From an uncultured bacterium (lineage in GTDB: Bacteria; Bacillota; Limnochordia; DTU080; JAAYLA01), in contig CALKAQ010000075.1 of NCBI GenBank assembly GCA_937983075.1, positions 1-31,168 on the forward strand: 31,168 nucleotides of DNA. Reading direction: 5' to 3'. The position numbers and the translations under genes are program-made. The notes under the pieces are model-generated. The model did no database searches and was not told the DNA's origin. It saw only the letters and a list, made by a program, of their open reading frames with translations. Shown piece by piece: positions 23,387-31,168 of the stretch; position 1 is the stretch's first letter, and every line of letters starts with the position of its first letter.

Positions 23387-24752
23387 CGGAGCGGCGTGAC
23401 GAGTTTCGGCGTTGTTTGGTTTTCGTTCGAACCTTGGCCGCTCGGCCGGGACCTGGGCGACGCGCTGAACTCTTCCGCGTTTTCGGCGGCTGCAGCGCCG
23501 GTTCTTCTTCCGGATAGCGCGGTTCGATGGCTTGTCCGGTTTTCTTTTCGATGCTCCGCAGAAAGCGTCGCTGCTCGAGCGAGATGAACGTAATTGCCAT
23601 TCCCTTCCGCCCGGCACGACCCGTTCGGCCGATGCGGTGGACATAAGACTCCAGGTCGGCAGGGGCGTCGTAGTTGATGACGTGTGAGACGTCATCGACA
23701 TCGATGCCGCGGGCGGCGACATCGGTGGCAATGAGTATCCGGTTTTTGCGTTTGCGAAATGCGTTCATTACCCGAATGCGCTCCGGCTGACTCATATCGC
23801 CGTGCAAACCTTCGGCAGGGACATCTCTTTTGGCCAGCTGCTGCACAAGATCGTCGACACGCCGTTTCGTGCGGCAAAAGATCATTGCCTGCTCGATGTC
23901 TTCTTCCGAGAGGATGCGCATCAAGATGTCGAAGCGCTCATGCTCGGAAACGGTCACGTATTGCTGCTGGATGTCGGGCGTCGTAGCGGCTGTTTGTGCA
24001 ATCGTCACTTTGGCCGGATCGTTGAGAAATTCGCTGGCAATGCGTGCGACGGCCGGAAGCATGGTCGCGGAGAAAAGCAAGGTTTGGCGTTCGAGCGGAG
24101 TCGAGTCCAGGATGAAGCGGACGTCGTCGATAAAACCCAAATCGAACATACGGTCTGCTTCGTCGAGGACAACGTGGCGAACATTCGGGAACTCCAACGA
24201 CCCGTTGTACATGTGGTCGACCAGCCGACCCGGCGTGCCGACGATGATATCGACACCGTGGCGGATGGCCGCCGCTTGGATTTCGATGTCGTGCCCACCG
24301 AAAATGGCGATGAGGCGAACTTGTTTGTACTTGCCCAAGGCAGCCAGCTCGTCGGCCACTTGAATCGCCAGCTCGCGGGTAGGAGTGATGATCAAGGCTT
24401 GCGGCATACCTTGGCCCGGTTGAATCAACTCGAGTATTGGAATGCCAAAGGCTGCCGTTTTGCCGCTGCCGGTTTGGGCCAAGCCGATGATGTCCCGCCC
24501 GGCGAGAGCAAGCGGAATGGCTTCGGCTTGAATGGGTGTCGGCTTTTTGAATCCCATTTCCCGAATCGCTCGAAGAATGGGCGGTGAGATGCCCAACGCG
24601 GCAAAAGAATCGGACGGTTTCTCCCGCCGATCGCGCCTCGTCTGCCGCTGTTGTCTTCCACGAGCGCGCATGGTGGGCTGTTGGCCCTCTGCGTATGACT
24701 TGCTTACTCCTTGGTTGCTAATGGTACTTTCCTCCCCCTTTACATCCATCAT
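23376..24752 (-). CDS. DEAD-box RNA helicase (CshA/RhlE-like)
   Basis: ATP-dependent RNA helicase of cold adaptation, ribosome assembly or RNA decay. Motifs in order: Q motif (GFKKPTPIQAEAIPLAL), Walker A AQTGSGKT, PTRELAIQ (Ia), TPGRL (Ib), VLDEADRMF (II), FSATM (III), AMIFCRTKR (IV), IATDVAARGIDV (V) and HRIGRTGRAGR (VI). A ~60-residue very basic tail (RRPGPGRAAKVRTKTKQRR) follows, as in CshA-type proteins. The extent given starts at ATG 24752, but this is doubtful: a likely promoter -10 (TATGAT, 24753-24748) overlaps that ATG, and the strong GGGGGAGG (24737-24731) would then serve an ATT at 24722 or a later ATG at 24671. Confidence 0.9.
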   Translation of the reverse strand: MMDVKGEESTISNQGVSKSYAEGQQPTMRARGRQQRQTRRDRREKPSDSFAALGISPPILRAIREMGFKKPTPIQAEAIPLALAGRDIIGLAQTGSGKTAAFGIPILELIQPGQGMPQALIITPTRELAIQVADELAALGKYKQVRLIAIFGGHDIEIQAAAIRHGVDIIVGTPGRLVDHMYNGSLEFPNVRHVVLDEADRMFDLGFIDDVRFILDSTPLERQTLLFSATMLPAVARIASEFLNDPAKVTIAQTAATTPDIQQQYVTVSEHERFDILMRILSEEDIEQAMIFCRTKRRVDDLVQQLAKRDVPAEGLHGDMSQPERIRVMNAFRKRKNRILIATDVAARGIDVDDVSHVINYDAPADLESYVHRIGRTGRAGRKGMAITFISLEQRRFLRSIEKKTGQAIEPRYPEEEPALQPPKTRKSSARRPGPGRAAKVRTKTKQRRNSSRRSATR

Positions 24753-24756
24753 AGCA
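24748..24756 (-). promoter_or_regulatory. Extended -10 promoter candidate for the helicase gene
   Basis: On the - strand TGC followed by TATGAT (24753-24748) gives an extended -10. The predicted transcript start near 24741 lies just before GGGGGAGG, so mRNA would begin inside the longest reading frame. Confidence 0.45.
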
Positions 24757-24837
24757 TGTTAGCTCAGCCACTAAAACCGAGACGAAATGAAATATGGCAG
24801 AGTTTCGGTTTGTTCCCTTTTCTCACTCGCACAGCCG

Positions 24838-24870
24838 TGCTATACTCAAAGAGCTGTTAGGAAACCTAAC
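24838..24870 (+). promoter_or_regulatory. Extended -10 and TTAGG-AAA-CCTAA palindrome before the reductase gene
   Basis: TGC-TATACT (24838-24846) forms an extended -10. A 15-base palindrome GTTAGGAAACCTAAC follows at 24856-24870, at the expected transcript start. TTAGG/CCTAA half-sites are typical of DtxR-family metal regulators; a hairpin in the RNA is the alternative. Confidence 0.45.
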
Positions 24871-24920
24871 GTAATTTTGGGGTTGCCGCGCCAGCAGAAA
24901 CAGGGAGGTTCCTACCGCCG

Positions 24921-25700
24921 ATGCAGCAGGTCTATCCGGTTCAGCGCCCGTTGGACCCTGAAGACGTGTACACCGATCTCATGTTCGAACCACCCGAGGA
25001 TCGCCCGTACGTGATCTTCAATATGGTCAGCAGTATTGACGGAAAAACCACAATAAACGGTGAATTGAGAAAAGTGCGCATTGGCAGCAGCACGGATCGA
25101 AGGCTCATGGAGTGGATTCGCTTGCCGTGTGACATGGTGCTGCGAGGCGCTGAAACCGTCCGGGTCAATCCGAGATACACCGGCGTAAGTGAGGATCTCG
25201 CCGCACGTCGGCAGAAAGTCGGGCGTCCCGCTCAGCCTTTGGTCGGCATTGTCAGCGCTTCATGCAATCTTCCGTTGGACAAGCCGCTGTTTACGGATCC
25301 GCCGCGCCGACCGGTCGTCATCACTTGCGAACAAGCGCCACAAGACGCATTGGCTGCGGTCAGCGAAAAAGCCGACGTCATCATTGCCGGCAGCGAACGA
25401 GTGGATCCGGAGCGGGCTTTGGCGCTGCTTCAAGAAAGGTACGGCGTGCGTCGTCTGCTGCTCGAGGGCGGGCCGCGCCTGAATTACGACTTTTTGCGGG
25501 CCGGTTTGGTCGACGAAATATTTTGGACGATTGCCCCGAAACTCATCGGCCGTGCCAAGGACAAGACGATGGTAGAGGGAAGAGACGTCTTTCATCCGAT
25601 GCCAAGCGCTCGTCTGGTGACGGCGTTTGTTCACGAAGACGAGTTCTACTTGCGGTATCGCATTTTAGGTTCCCCGAGTGCAGTACGGAGAAGCCATTAG
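24921..25700 (+). CDS. RibD C-terminal-domain reductase (dihydrofolate-reductase fold)
   Basis: 259 residues matching the stand-alone reductase half of RibD, which reduces the ribosyl-pyrimidine intermediate of riboflavin synthesis with NADPH. Motifs: FNMVSSIDGKTT at ~33-44, LMEWIRLPCDMVLRGAETVRVNP, RRLLLEGGPRLNYDFL and DEIFWTIAPKLIGR. The deaminase half of RibD is absent, and no other rib gene is adjacent, so it may serve another pathway such as a pterin or secondary-metabolite reductase. ATG 24921 follows GGGAGG, but at 12 bases, rather far. The next gene starts 15 bases after its stop, likely the same transcript. Confidence 0.82.
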   Translation: MQQVYPVQRPLDPEDVYTDLMFEPPEDRPYVIFNMVSSIDGKTTINGELRKVRIGSSTDRRLMEWIRLPCDMVLRGAETVRVNPRYTGVSEDLAARRQKVGRPAQPLVGIVSASCNLPLDKPLFTDPPRRPVVITCEQAPQDALAAVSEKADVIIAGSERVDPERALALLQERYGVRRLLLEGGPRLNYDFLRAGLVDEIFWTIAPKLIGRAKDKTMVEGRDVFHPMPSARLVTAFVHEDEFYLRYRILGSPSAVRRSH

Positions 25701-25715
25701 AAAAGGGGGATGGAC

Positions 25716-26390
25716 GTGAAGCGCACAGCGGCTGCCGCTTGGATCACGCTGCTCGTGCTCTGTGTGCCGCTTGTGGCGGCGAGTCCACCGTGGGAAGAAG
25801 AGGACCAAGCTTCACCTCACGCCGTCATGCGAAACATCGCAGTACCGTTCCCTCAACTCGACCATCGCGCCGGGATCGATCCGGAAGTCGCCGCTGTCAT
25901 CGACGCTGCCATAGCAGAACGTGTCGGCGCGATGTTGCAAGAGCTTTTGCCGTTCGGCAGTATTATTGGTCAAGCGGAAGTAACACTGGATGCGCAGGAC
26001 GTATTGAGCATCACCATGCAATACTCGGGCTACCATCCGCCGATGGCGCATCCCGTTCATCTCATGACGTCCTTGACCGTCGATTTGCGGACCGGACAAA
26101 TTTATCGACTGCCTGATCTTTTCGCGGGCGACGCCTACATCGACACGATATCCGCAGAAGTGGCGCGGCAGATTGCGGAGAAGGAAATTGGGGTGTTTGA
26201 AGAGGTTGTGCGCATCGCGCCGGATCAGCCGTTTTACCTAACGCCCGAAGCGTTGGTGATCTATTACCAAGTGTATGAAATTGCGCCGTACGTCTTTGGG
26301 TTTCCCCGGTTTGAAATCCCGTACGAGATGCTGGCGGATATCGCTAAAGAAGGCGGTCCCATTGACCGCATGGCCGGTTTTGCGCCATAA
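25716..26390 (+). CDS. Secreted DUF3298/RsiV-like protein
   Basis: 224 residues from GTG 25716, supported by AAAAGGGGG 6 bases upstream; the ATG at 25710 touches that site. A signal peptide (KRTAAAAWITLLVLCVPLVAAS) precedes an acidic start. The body has features of the DUF4163/DUF3298 pair found in the anti-sigma factor RsiV and in lysozyme-inhibitor-like secreted proteins: ITMQYSGYHPPMAHPVHLMTSLTVDLRTGQIYRLPDLF, then FYLTPEALVIYYQVYEIAPYVFGFPRFEIPYEML. No membrane anchor or sigma factor accompanies it, so it is probably a soluble extracellular protein of unknown role. Confidence 0.78.
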   Translation: MKRTAAAAWITLLVLCVPLVAASPPWEEEDQASPHAVMRNIAVPFPQLDHRAGIDPEVAAVIDAAIAERVGAMLQELLPFGSIIGQAEVTLDAQDVLSITMQYSGYHPPMAHPVHLMTSLTVDLRTGQIYRLPDLFAGDAYIDTISAEVARQIAEKEIGVFEEVVRIAPDQPFYLTPEALVIYYQVYEIAPYVFGFPRFEIPYEMLADIAKEGGPIDRMAGFAP

Positions 26391-26402
26391 GGCGAAAGAC
26401 AG

Positions 26403-26446
26403 CGTGCCGGATCCACGTACAGCGTGGCGCCGACACGTTTGTTTTT
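26403..26446 (+). terminator. Terminator between the DUF3298 and AAA+ genes
   Basis: Interrupted stem (CGTG/CACG, CGG/CCG and CCACG/CGTGG around TACAG) ending at 26437, followed by TTTG and seven T. The T run reaches the stop codon of the convergent AAA+ gene. Confidence 0.75.
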
Positions 26447-28015
26447 TTACGTGAGAGCGCCGCTCGTGCTGGCCCGGCGCGCCCGGCCGCGCGCCCACTC
26501 GCGCAACGCTGCGACTTGCTCCGCCATGGTTTGTACCAGCGGATGCGTTTCGGAGGCGGCTGCGACGAAATCCTCAGTGATCGGTTCACGCCCTGCACGA
26601 AACGCTTTGAACAGCCCGCTGATGACCACTTGTTCAATCTCCGCACCGGAAAAACCGTCGGTCGCCTCGACCACACGCTGGACGTCAATGTCTGCGGCAC
26701 TGCGCTTGACGGTTTGGTGCTCACGCACTTTTTCGTAGTGAATGCGGAAGATGTCGGCACGTTCTTGCGGCGAAGGCAAATCGACGAAGAAAATTTCATC
26801 GAAACGCCCTTTGCGAAAAAGCTCAGGGTGATGTGTCCCCAGTTCGCGAATGTCATTTCCCGTGGCGACGAGAAACACCGGTGACGTGCGCTCTGACATC
26901 CATTGCAGCAAGGTGCCGAAAACTCGGGCGCTCGTGCCGGCGTCCGTGGTGTTGCTGCTGCCGGCGCCTGATAAGCCCTTTTCAAGTTCATCCAGCCATA
27001 AAACGCAAGGAGCGATGGCTTCCACCACCTGCATGGCTTTGCGGATGTTCGCCTCGCTGCTGCCGATGTAGCCGGCGAAAATACGCCCCATGTCGAGGCG
27101 GACGAGTGGGAGCCCGAGTTCTCCGGCGAGCGCTTTGCATGTCAGCGATTTGCCGGTGCCCGGGATGCCGAGGAGCAGCACGCCTTTCGGATACGGCAGT
27201 CCGTACTTGCGAGCCGCTTCGCCAAATGCGTCACGCCGCTCATCGAGCCACTGCTTGAACCCGTCCAGACCGCCGACGTCAGCGAAGCTCAACTGCGTGT
27301 CATAGTACTCGAGGACGTCGGATTTCTTGACGGTCTGCCGCTTTTCCTCCAGCAGAGACGGCACATCGAACGCTTGGTGCATTACCCACGATTTGGCCAA
27401 CACACGCTCGTATTCGTCGGCTGTCAGCCCTTTGCAAGCCATGACGATGCGGTCGATGGTTTCCTGGTCCGGAGGCTTGAATGAAGGCATGCGGCTGGAA
27501 ATCCGCTCGATGACCGTCTCCAGGTGCTCGCGCAGCTCCGTTTCGTCGGGCAGCGGGAGTTCCACGACCGTGAGGCTTTTTTGCAGTTCGACCGGTATTT
27601 GCATGACGGGGGCGACGACGGCAATATGTTTGTGAAAGGGCTCATGATCGGCTGCACAAAAATCCCGCAGCGCCCGAATGACCTCATGGGTTTGAAAGCA
27701 CTGGTGCAAATCGTACATGACAAACAGGGCGTGGGCCGCGCAATGCGTTGCGAATTGAATGGCACGGACGGGGTCCATATTCTCCCATTCCTCCGGCACG
27801 AGGCCTTGCGTCAGCGGCTGGCTCAAGCCCGCTGCCGTTGAATAAATGAAGAACTGATAGTCCAGCGCTTTGGCTGTTGCGTGCAACAGTTCGGTTGCAC
27901 GCCTTTCTTCAAAAGTAAGGACGTATGACGCGGGATAACCGGCTTCGAGCAGCGTGCGCATTTGGGTGTGAAATCGATCGGCGCTTGTCAACGGTATCGC
28001 CTCGCTCATGACCAT
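26447..28015 (-). CDS. Ycf46-like AAA+ ATPase
   Basis: 522 residues. The AAA+ domain (~residues 245-460) has Walker A GIPGTGKSL (Lys289), pore-like MGRIFAGYIGSSEANIRKA, Walker B WLDELEKG (Asp342, Glu343), sensor 1 VATGNDI and RKGRFDEIFFVD with the arginine finger. The N-terminal ~240 residues (LLEAGYPASYVLTFEERRATELLHA) match the pattern of Ycf46 proteins from plastids and cyanobacteria, a family with no settled role (linked to CO2 uptake in cyanobacteria). It differs from FtsH by lacking membrane helices and a protease domain. The start is ATG 28015 or ATG 28009; no strong ribosome site. It is a single-gene unit. Confidence 0.78.
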   Translation of the reverse strand: MVMSEAIPLTSADRFHTQMRTLLEAGYPASYVLTFEERRATELLHATAKALDYQFFIYSTAAGLSQPLTQGLVPEEWENMDPVRAIQFATHCAAHALFVMYDLHQCFQTHEVIRALRDFCAADHEPFHKHIAVVAPVMQIPVELQKSLTVVELPLPDETELREHLETVIERISSRMPSFKPPDQETIDRIVMACKGLTADEYERVLAKSWVMHQAFDVPSLLEEKRQTVKKSDVLEYYDTQLSFADVGGLDGFKQWLDERRDAFGEAARKYGLPYPKGVLLLGIPGTGKSLTCKALAGELGLPLVRLDMGRIFAGYIGSSEANIRKAMQVVEAIAPCVLWLDELEKGLSGAGSSNTTDAGTSARVFGTLLQWMSERTSPVFLVATGNDIRELGTHHPELFRKGRFDEIFFVDLPSPQERADIFRIHYEKVREHQTVKRSAADIDVQRVVEATDGFSGAEIEQVVISGLFKAFRAGREPITEDFVAAASETHPLVQTMAEQVAALREWARGRARRASTSGALT

Positions 28016-28112
28016 TCGTGATTCCCGGCCGTTGCAACGGCACTCCTGTTTAGTTGGCCCTTCGTCGGTGAATACCTTTTCCGGTGTGTGTCACGTCAGA
28101 CGGGAGCAGCGT

Positions 28113-28141
28113 TTGACGCCTACTTGGGGAAGGTGTATGCT
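28113..28141 (+). promoter_or_regulatory. Promoter of the menF-menD operon
   Basis: TTGACG at 28113-28118, a 17-base spacer and TATGCT at 28136-28141. Predicted start ~28148, giving a ~70-base leader. Confidence 0.6.
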
Positions 28142-28216
28142 GGAAGTAGACTGACGCGTCGGTCTAGTGGTGGTTAAACATTGGGTGGACGTTATCGAGC
28201 TAGATGAGGTGCCCAA

Positions 28217-29647
28217 TTGATTCGTTCAGACGACATTCCATTCGAAACAGCAACCGGTGTGGACAACGTGGCTGCAATTCCCGATGCGCTTCTCCTCGAA
28301 GCCGCCGCCGAGGCTGCGCGGTGGTCCCGGCCTGTCGTCGTCGGGTTTACCCACGCCGTGCCGGCATTTGATCCGATTGCCGTGTTTGAACAGCTGGTTG
28401 ATGAAGACGGTTGGGGCCAGCTGTGGCTCGCCCCGGACGGTACGGCTCTCGTCGGAATTGGCCGCGTTGCGGTTCTGGAATCTGAAGGGGACGATCGTTT
28501 CCGCAGCATCCAAAGCCAGCTTGACGCTTTGTTCGCCGCCGCAAAGCTCGATGCGGAAGCGGGGGCACAGCCGGTGGCACCGGTTTTGCTGGGTGGCTTC
28601 GCTTTTTACTCGGACCATCGCCCCGACGGATTGTGGCGTGATTTTCCGGCCGCGCAGTTCGTATTGCCGCGACTGCTTTATTCCCGTCGTGGAGGTAAAA
28701 TGAGCGTCACCGCTTTTACCGTTGTCGAACCGGGCGCTGATTTGACCGCTCCGCCGCATGTACACGGCTTGAGCGAAGCGGACCGCGGCGCGTTTCCGCG
28801 GCCGTCACGGAACGTTGCCTCTCCGGCGCACAGGGCGGATTATGAGTCATGGTGCCGGGCGGTTGAACGCTTGCGAGAAAAAATCCGGCAAGGTCCCTTG
28901 GAAAAAGCGGTTTTGGCGCGCAGTCTGGAAATTTCGACCGGCAGCGTCATCCATTGGGGACAGACACTCACCCGACTGCAGCGACGATACGGCGATTGCT
29001 ATATTTTCGCCGTGGCGAGAGGTCGGCGCTGCTTCATTGGAGCGACGCCCGAACAGCTCGCCAAGGTCGACGGGCGCAAACTGCAGACGATGGGGCTGGC
29101 CGGATCCATCCGCCGAGGACGCGAGGCGGATGAAGATGCGCAGCTCGGTGCCCAGTTGTTGGCCGATAACAAGGAACTGCATGAACACGCGCTTGTCGTA
29201 CGCGCTCTCCAGGAGGGAATTGCTCCGTTGTGTGCGGAGCTGCACATCCCGGCGGAAGGTCCCGGATTGCGCAAACTCGCGAATGTTCAACACTTGTACA
29301 CGCCGATTCGAGGAACGCTGCATCCCGACGTTTCGATTCTCGACGTCGTGGAACGCATTCACCCGACACCGGCCGTCGGCGGCTATCCGAGGCAGCTTGC
29401 CCTTGCAACCATTCGTCGAATGGAGCCGACGGAGCGGGGTTGGTACGCCGGTCCGGTGGGTTGGGTGGACGCTTCCGGAGCAGGGGAATTTGCGGTGGCC
29501 ATTCGCTCGGCTCTTGTCGATGAAACAACTGCCAATCTGTTTGCAGGCTGTGGAATCGTGGCCGGGTCCAATCCGGACGAAGAATACGCCGAATCGGAGC
29601 TCAAAATGTCCGTGCTCTTGAATGCGCTGGGGGGCGATCGGGCATGA
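28217..29647 (+). CDS. menF: Isochorismate synthase
   Basis: Converts chorismate to isochorismate, the first step of menaquinone synthesis. 476 residues. The chorismate-enzyme family core is clear: EKAVLARSLEI, RRCFIGATPEQLAKV, QTMGLAGSIRRGR, ELHEHALVV, LANVQHLYTPIRG, HPTPAVGGYPR and GAGEFAVAIRSAL, then FAGCGIVAGSNPDEEYAESELKM at the end. Length, the GATPEQL motif and the neighbouring menD favour MenF over anthranilate or salicylate synthases. TTG 28217 has GAGGTG upstream. Its end overlaps menD by 4 bases (ATGA). Confidence 0.93.
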   Translation: MIRSDDIPFETATGVDNVAAIPDALLLEAAAEAARWSRPVVVGFTHAVPAFDPIAVFEQLVDEDGWGQLWLAPDGTALVGIGRVAVLESEGDDRFRSIQSQLDALFAAAKLDAEAGAQPVAPVLLGGFAFYSDHRPDGLWRDFPAAQFVLPRLLYSRRGGKMSVTAFTVVEPGADLTAPPHVHGLSEADRGAFPRPSRNVASPAHRADYESWCRAVERLREKIRQGPLEKAVLARSLEISTGSVIHWGQTLTRLQRRYGDCYIFAVARGRRCFIGATPEQLAKVDGRKLQTMGLAGSIRRGREADEDAQLGAQLLADNKELHEHALVVRALQEGIAPLCAELHIPAEGPGLRKLANVQHLYTPIRGTLHPDVSILDVVERIHPTPAVGGYPRQLALATIRRMEPTERGWYAGPVGWVDASGAGEFAVAIRSALVDETTANLFAGCGIVAGSNPDEEYAESELKMSVLLNALGGDRA

Positions 29648-31168
29648 GGGGAGAAGGAGCGGTCGCACTTGCGCATGCGGCAGCCGTCTGCAACGGTTTG
29701 GCCGACGCGGGTGTACGTCATCTCGTCTTTTGCCCCGGTTCCCGTTCGGCACCCGTCGCGCTGGCTGCCAATGCCCATTCGAGTCTCAGATTGTGGCGCC
29801 ATCTTGACGAACGCTCAGCCGCTTTTTTTGCGTTGGGCATCGCCAAAGCGACGCAGCAGCCGGTTGCTCTGTTGTGCACTTCGGGTACGGCGGCGGCCAA
29901 CTTTTTTCCGGCGATCATCGAGGCGAAATACGCTCGTGTGCCGCTCGTCGTCCTGACGGCCGATCGTCCGCATGAGCTGCGGGAGGTCGGGGCACCTCAA
30001 GCCATCGACCAGGTGCATCTGTTCGGACGCCACGTGAAGGCAGCGTTCGACCTGGCGCCGCCTGAAGATTCCGACGACATGAGGCGAGTTGCTCGTACGA
30101 CGGCCGCGCGCGCCGCCGCTCTGGCGTCGTCGGTGCCGGCCGGGCCGGTCCATCTCAACTTGCCGTTGCGTGAGCCGCTCCTTCCCGCGGGAGGCGAGTC
30201 GGTTGCCGCGGCCGTTCTTCGGCAAGTTGCTTCGAGCGCCCAGCGTATTCCTCAGGTGGCAACGGGTGCGCCCACGCTTTCGGAGCAGGATATCGAATCG
30301 ATCGCGAACTTGGTGCGTCCCGGTCAACGTGGCCTGATTGTATGCGGGCCGCAAGACGATCCCGCATTGCCGGCTGCAGCGAGCGAGCTTGCGCGTGCGC
30401 TGGCGTTTCCGCTCTTGGCTGATCCGCTTTCCGGGCTGCGCTGCGGGGAGCATGATCGCTCGTTGATCATTGACGCCTACGATGCGTTTTTGCGCACTCG
30501 GGAATGGGTGGAGCGGGTGCGTCCGGAAATCGTCATTCGTTTCGGTGCCATGCCGACGTCGAAAGCCTACCGCCTGTACCTCGAATACGGGGAGTCCGAA
30601 CACGAGCGCATCACACACCTCGTTGTCGATCCAGGCGGTCAGTGGCTCGATCCGACCTATTTGGCAACTCATGTCATTCACGCCGATCCGGTCGACTTTT
30701 CTCGCCGTTTGGCGCAGCGGCTGGGGACATCCGCACCCGATCATGCGAAGGACGAAAGCGGCGTCGATGGCCGGGCGGTCGTCTCAACCTGGTGCCGGCA
30801 GTGGCTTGAGGCGAACGAAAAGGCTCGCCGTGTGATGGAGCGTGAGATCGCACGGTTTGCTGAGCCGTTCGAAGGCGGTATTTTTCCGGTGTTGAATGAA
30901 ATGTTGCCGAGCGACGTCACGCTGTTTGTCGGCAACAGCATGCCAGTGCGCGATTTGGACTCGTTTTTCGGCAGCCGACAGCGGCCTTTGCGCATTTTAG
31001 GCAATCGCGGGGCAAACGGGATTGACGGGCTTACGTCCACGGCGCTTGGAGCAGCCGCCGGGACACAGCGGCCGGTGGTGCTCGTCGTCGGTGATTTGTC
31101 TTTTTATCATGATCTGAACGGCCTGTTGTCCGCACAACAATATGCGCTCGACCTGGTCGTTGTTTTGC
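29644..31168 (+). CDS. menD: SEPHCHC synthase MenD, cut by the window end
   Basis: Thiamine-diphosphate enzyme that joins 2-oxoglutarate to isochorismate, the second step of menaquinone synthesis. About 508 residues are visible with no stop. Motifs: VFCPGSRSAPVALAA near residue 27, HLDERSAAFFALG (catalytic Glu), LLCTSGTAAANFFPAIIEA, VVLTADRPHELREVGAPQAIDQ, and GNSMPVRDLD with the metal/cofactor motif GDLSFYHDLNGL near the cut end. The start is ATG 29644, overlapping menF; a G-run lies upstream. A TTG at 29670 behind AAGGAG is a possible alternative. The rest of the men genes probably follow outside the window. Confidence 0.95.
   Translation, partial: MRGEGAVALAHAAAVCNGLADAGVRHLVFCPGSRSAPVALAANAHSSLRLWRHLDERSAAFFALGIAKATQQPVALLCTSGTAAANFFPAIIEAKYARVPLVVLTADRPHELREVGAPQAIDQVHLFGRHVKAAFDLAPPEDSDDMRRVARTTAARAAALASSVPAGPVHLNLPLREPLLPAGGESVAAAVLRQVASSAQRIPQVATGAPTLSEQDIESIANLVRPGQRGLIVCGPQDDPALPAAASELARALAFPLLADPLSGLRCGEHDRSLIIDAYDAFLRTREWVERVRPEIVIRFGAMPTSKAYRLYLEYGESEHERITHLVVDPGGQWLDPTYLATHVIHADPVDFSRRLAQRLGTSAPDHAKDESGVDGRAVVSTWCRQWLEANEKARRVMEREIARFAEPFEGGIFPVLNEMLPSDVTLFVGNSMPVRDLDSFFGSRQRPLRILGNRGANGIDGLTSTALGAAAGTQRPVVLVVGDLSFYHDLNGLLSAQQYALDLVVVL

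Noticed and set aside
1..31168. CRISPR arrays, tRNA/rRNA genes, insertion sequences, integrases
   Set aside because: No regularly spaced repeats, cloverleaf-like patterns or transposase motifs were seen by eye; a tRNA scan would settle this.

Overview
The window looks like a chromosomal segment of a spore-former-like Bacillota (Firmicutes) with fairly high GC, plausibly a thermophilic or aerobic member of the Bacilli (Alicyclobacillus/Kyrpidia-like). This is an inference from gene content: the AddA helicase-nuclease, a DUF3243 (YmfJ-type) protein, menaquinone genes, very strong GGAGG ribosome binding sites, frequent GTG/TTG starts and sigma-A-like promoters. No tRNA, rRNA, CRISPR array, insertion sequence or phage integrase was seen. 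No gap between genes exceeds 300 bases.

Region by region. (1) 1-683: the 3' end of addA. (2) 858-13887: one large + strand nuo operon for the respiratory complex I, with its own promoter and a strong terminator. The order is nuoA-B-C-D-E-F-G-H-I-J-K-L-N. nuoE, F and G (the NADH dehydrogenase module) are present, but nuoM is absent from its usual place between nuoL and nuoN, and NuoL has Ala where the conserved helix-5 glutamate should be. (3) 14056-17314: a lipoprotein with an NTF2-like domain plus a zinc carboxypeptidase/desuccinylase-like domain, a stand-alone EPSP synthase (aroA), and a small two-helix membrane protein. (4) 17367-18151: infC with a near-perfect promoter, a structured leader and an ATT start, but without the usual rpmI-rplT partners. 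(5) 18267-21562: mostly - strand housekeeping genes: an orphan ParA/Soj ATPase, a DUF3243 protein, TatA, a PPOX-type flavoprotein and a NeuB-like sialic-acid-synthase-family protein lacking its SAF domain. A small + strand zinc-finger-like ORF lies among them. (6) 21795-23386: a very Lys/Arg-rich + strand cluster: a 19-residue peptide ORF, a Rossmann-like protein of a type met in phages, and a eukaryotic-like kinase. (7) 23376-28015: a DEAD-box RNA helicase (-), a RibD-C-type reductase and a secreted DUF3298-like protein (+), and a Ycf46-like AAA+ ATPase (-). (8) 28113-31168: promoter, menF and menD (cut by the window end).

Functionally the window centres on respiration. Complex I oxidises NADH and passes electrons to a quinone; menF and menD begin synthesis of menaquinone, the likely quinone; and aroA feeds the shikimate pathway that supplies chorismate to MenF. 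The most unusual items are the nuoM-less operon with the altered NuoL, the basic peptide/Rossmann/kinase cluster beside the SAF-less NeuB homologue, and the orphan infC.
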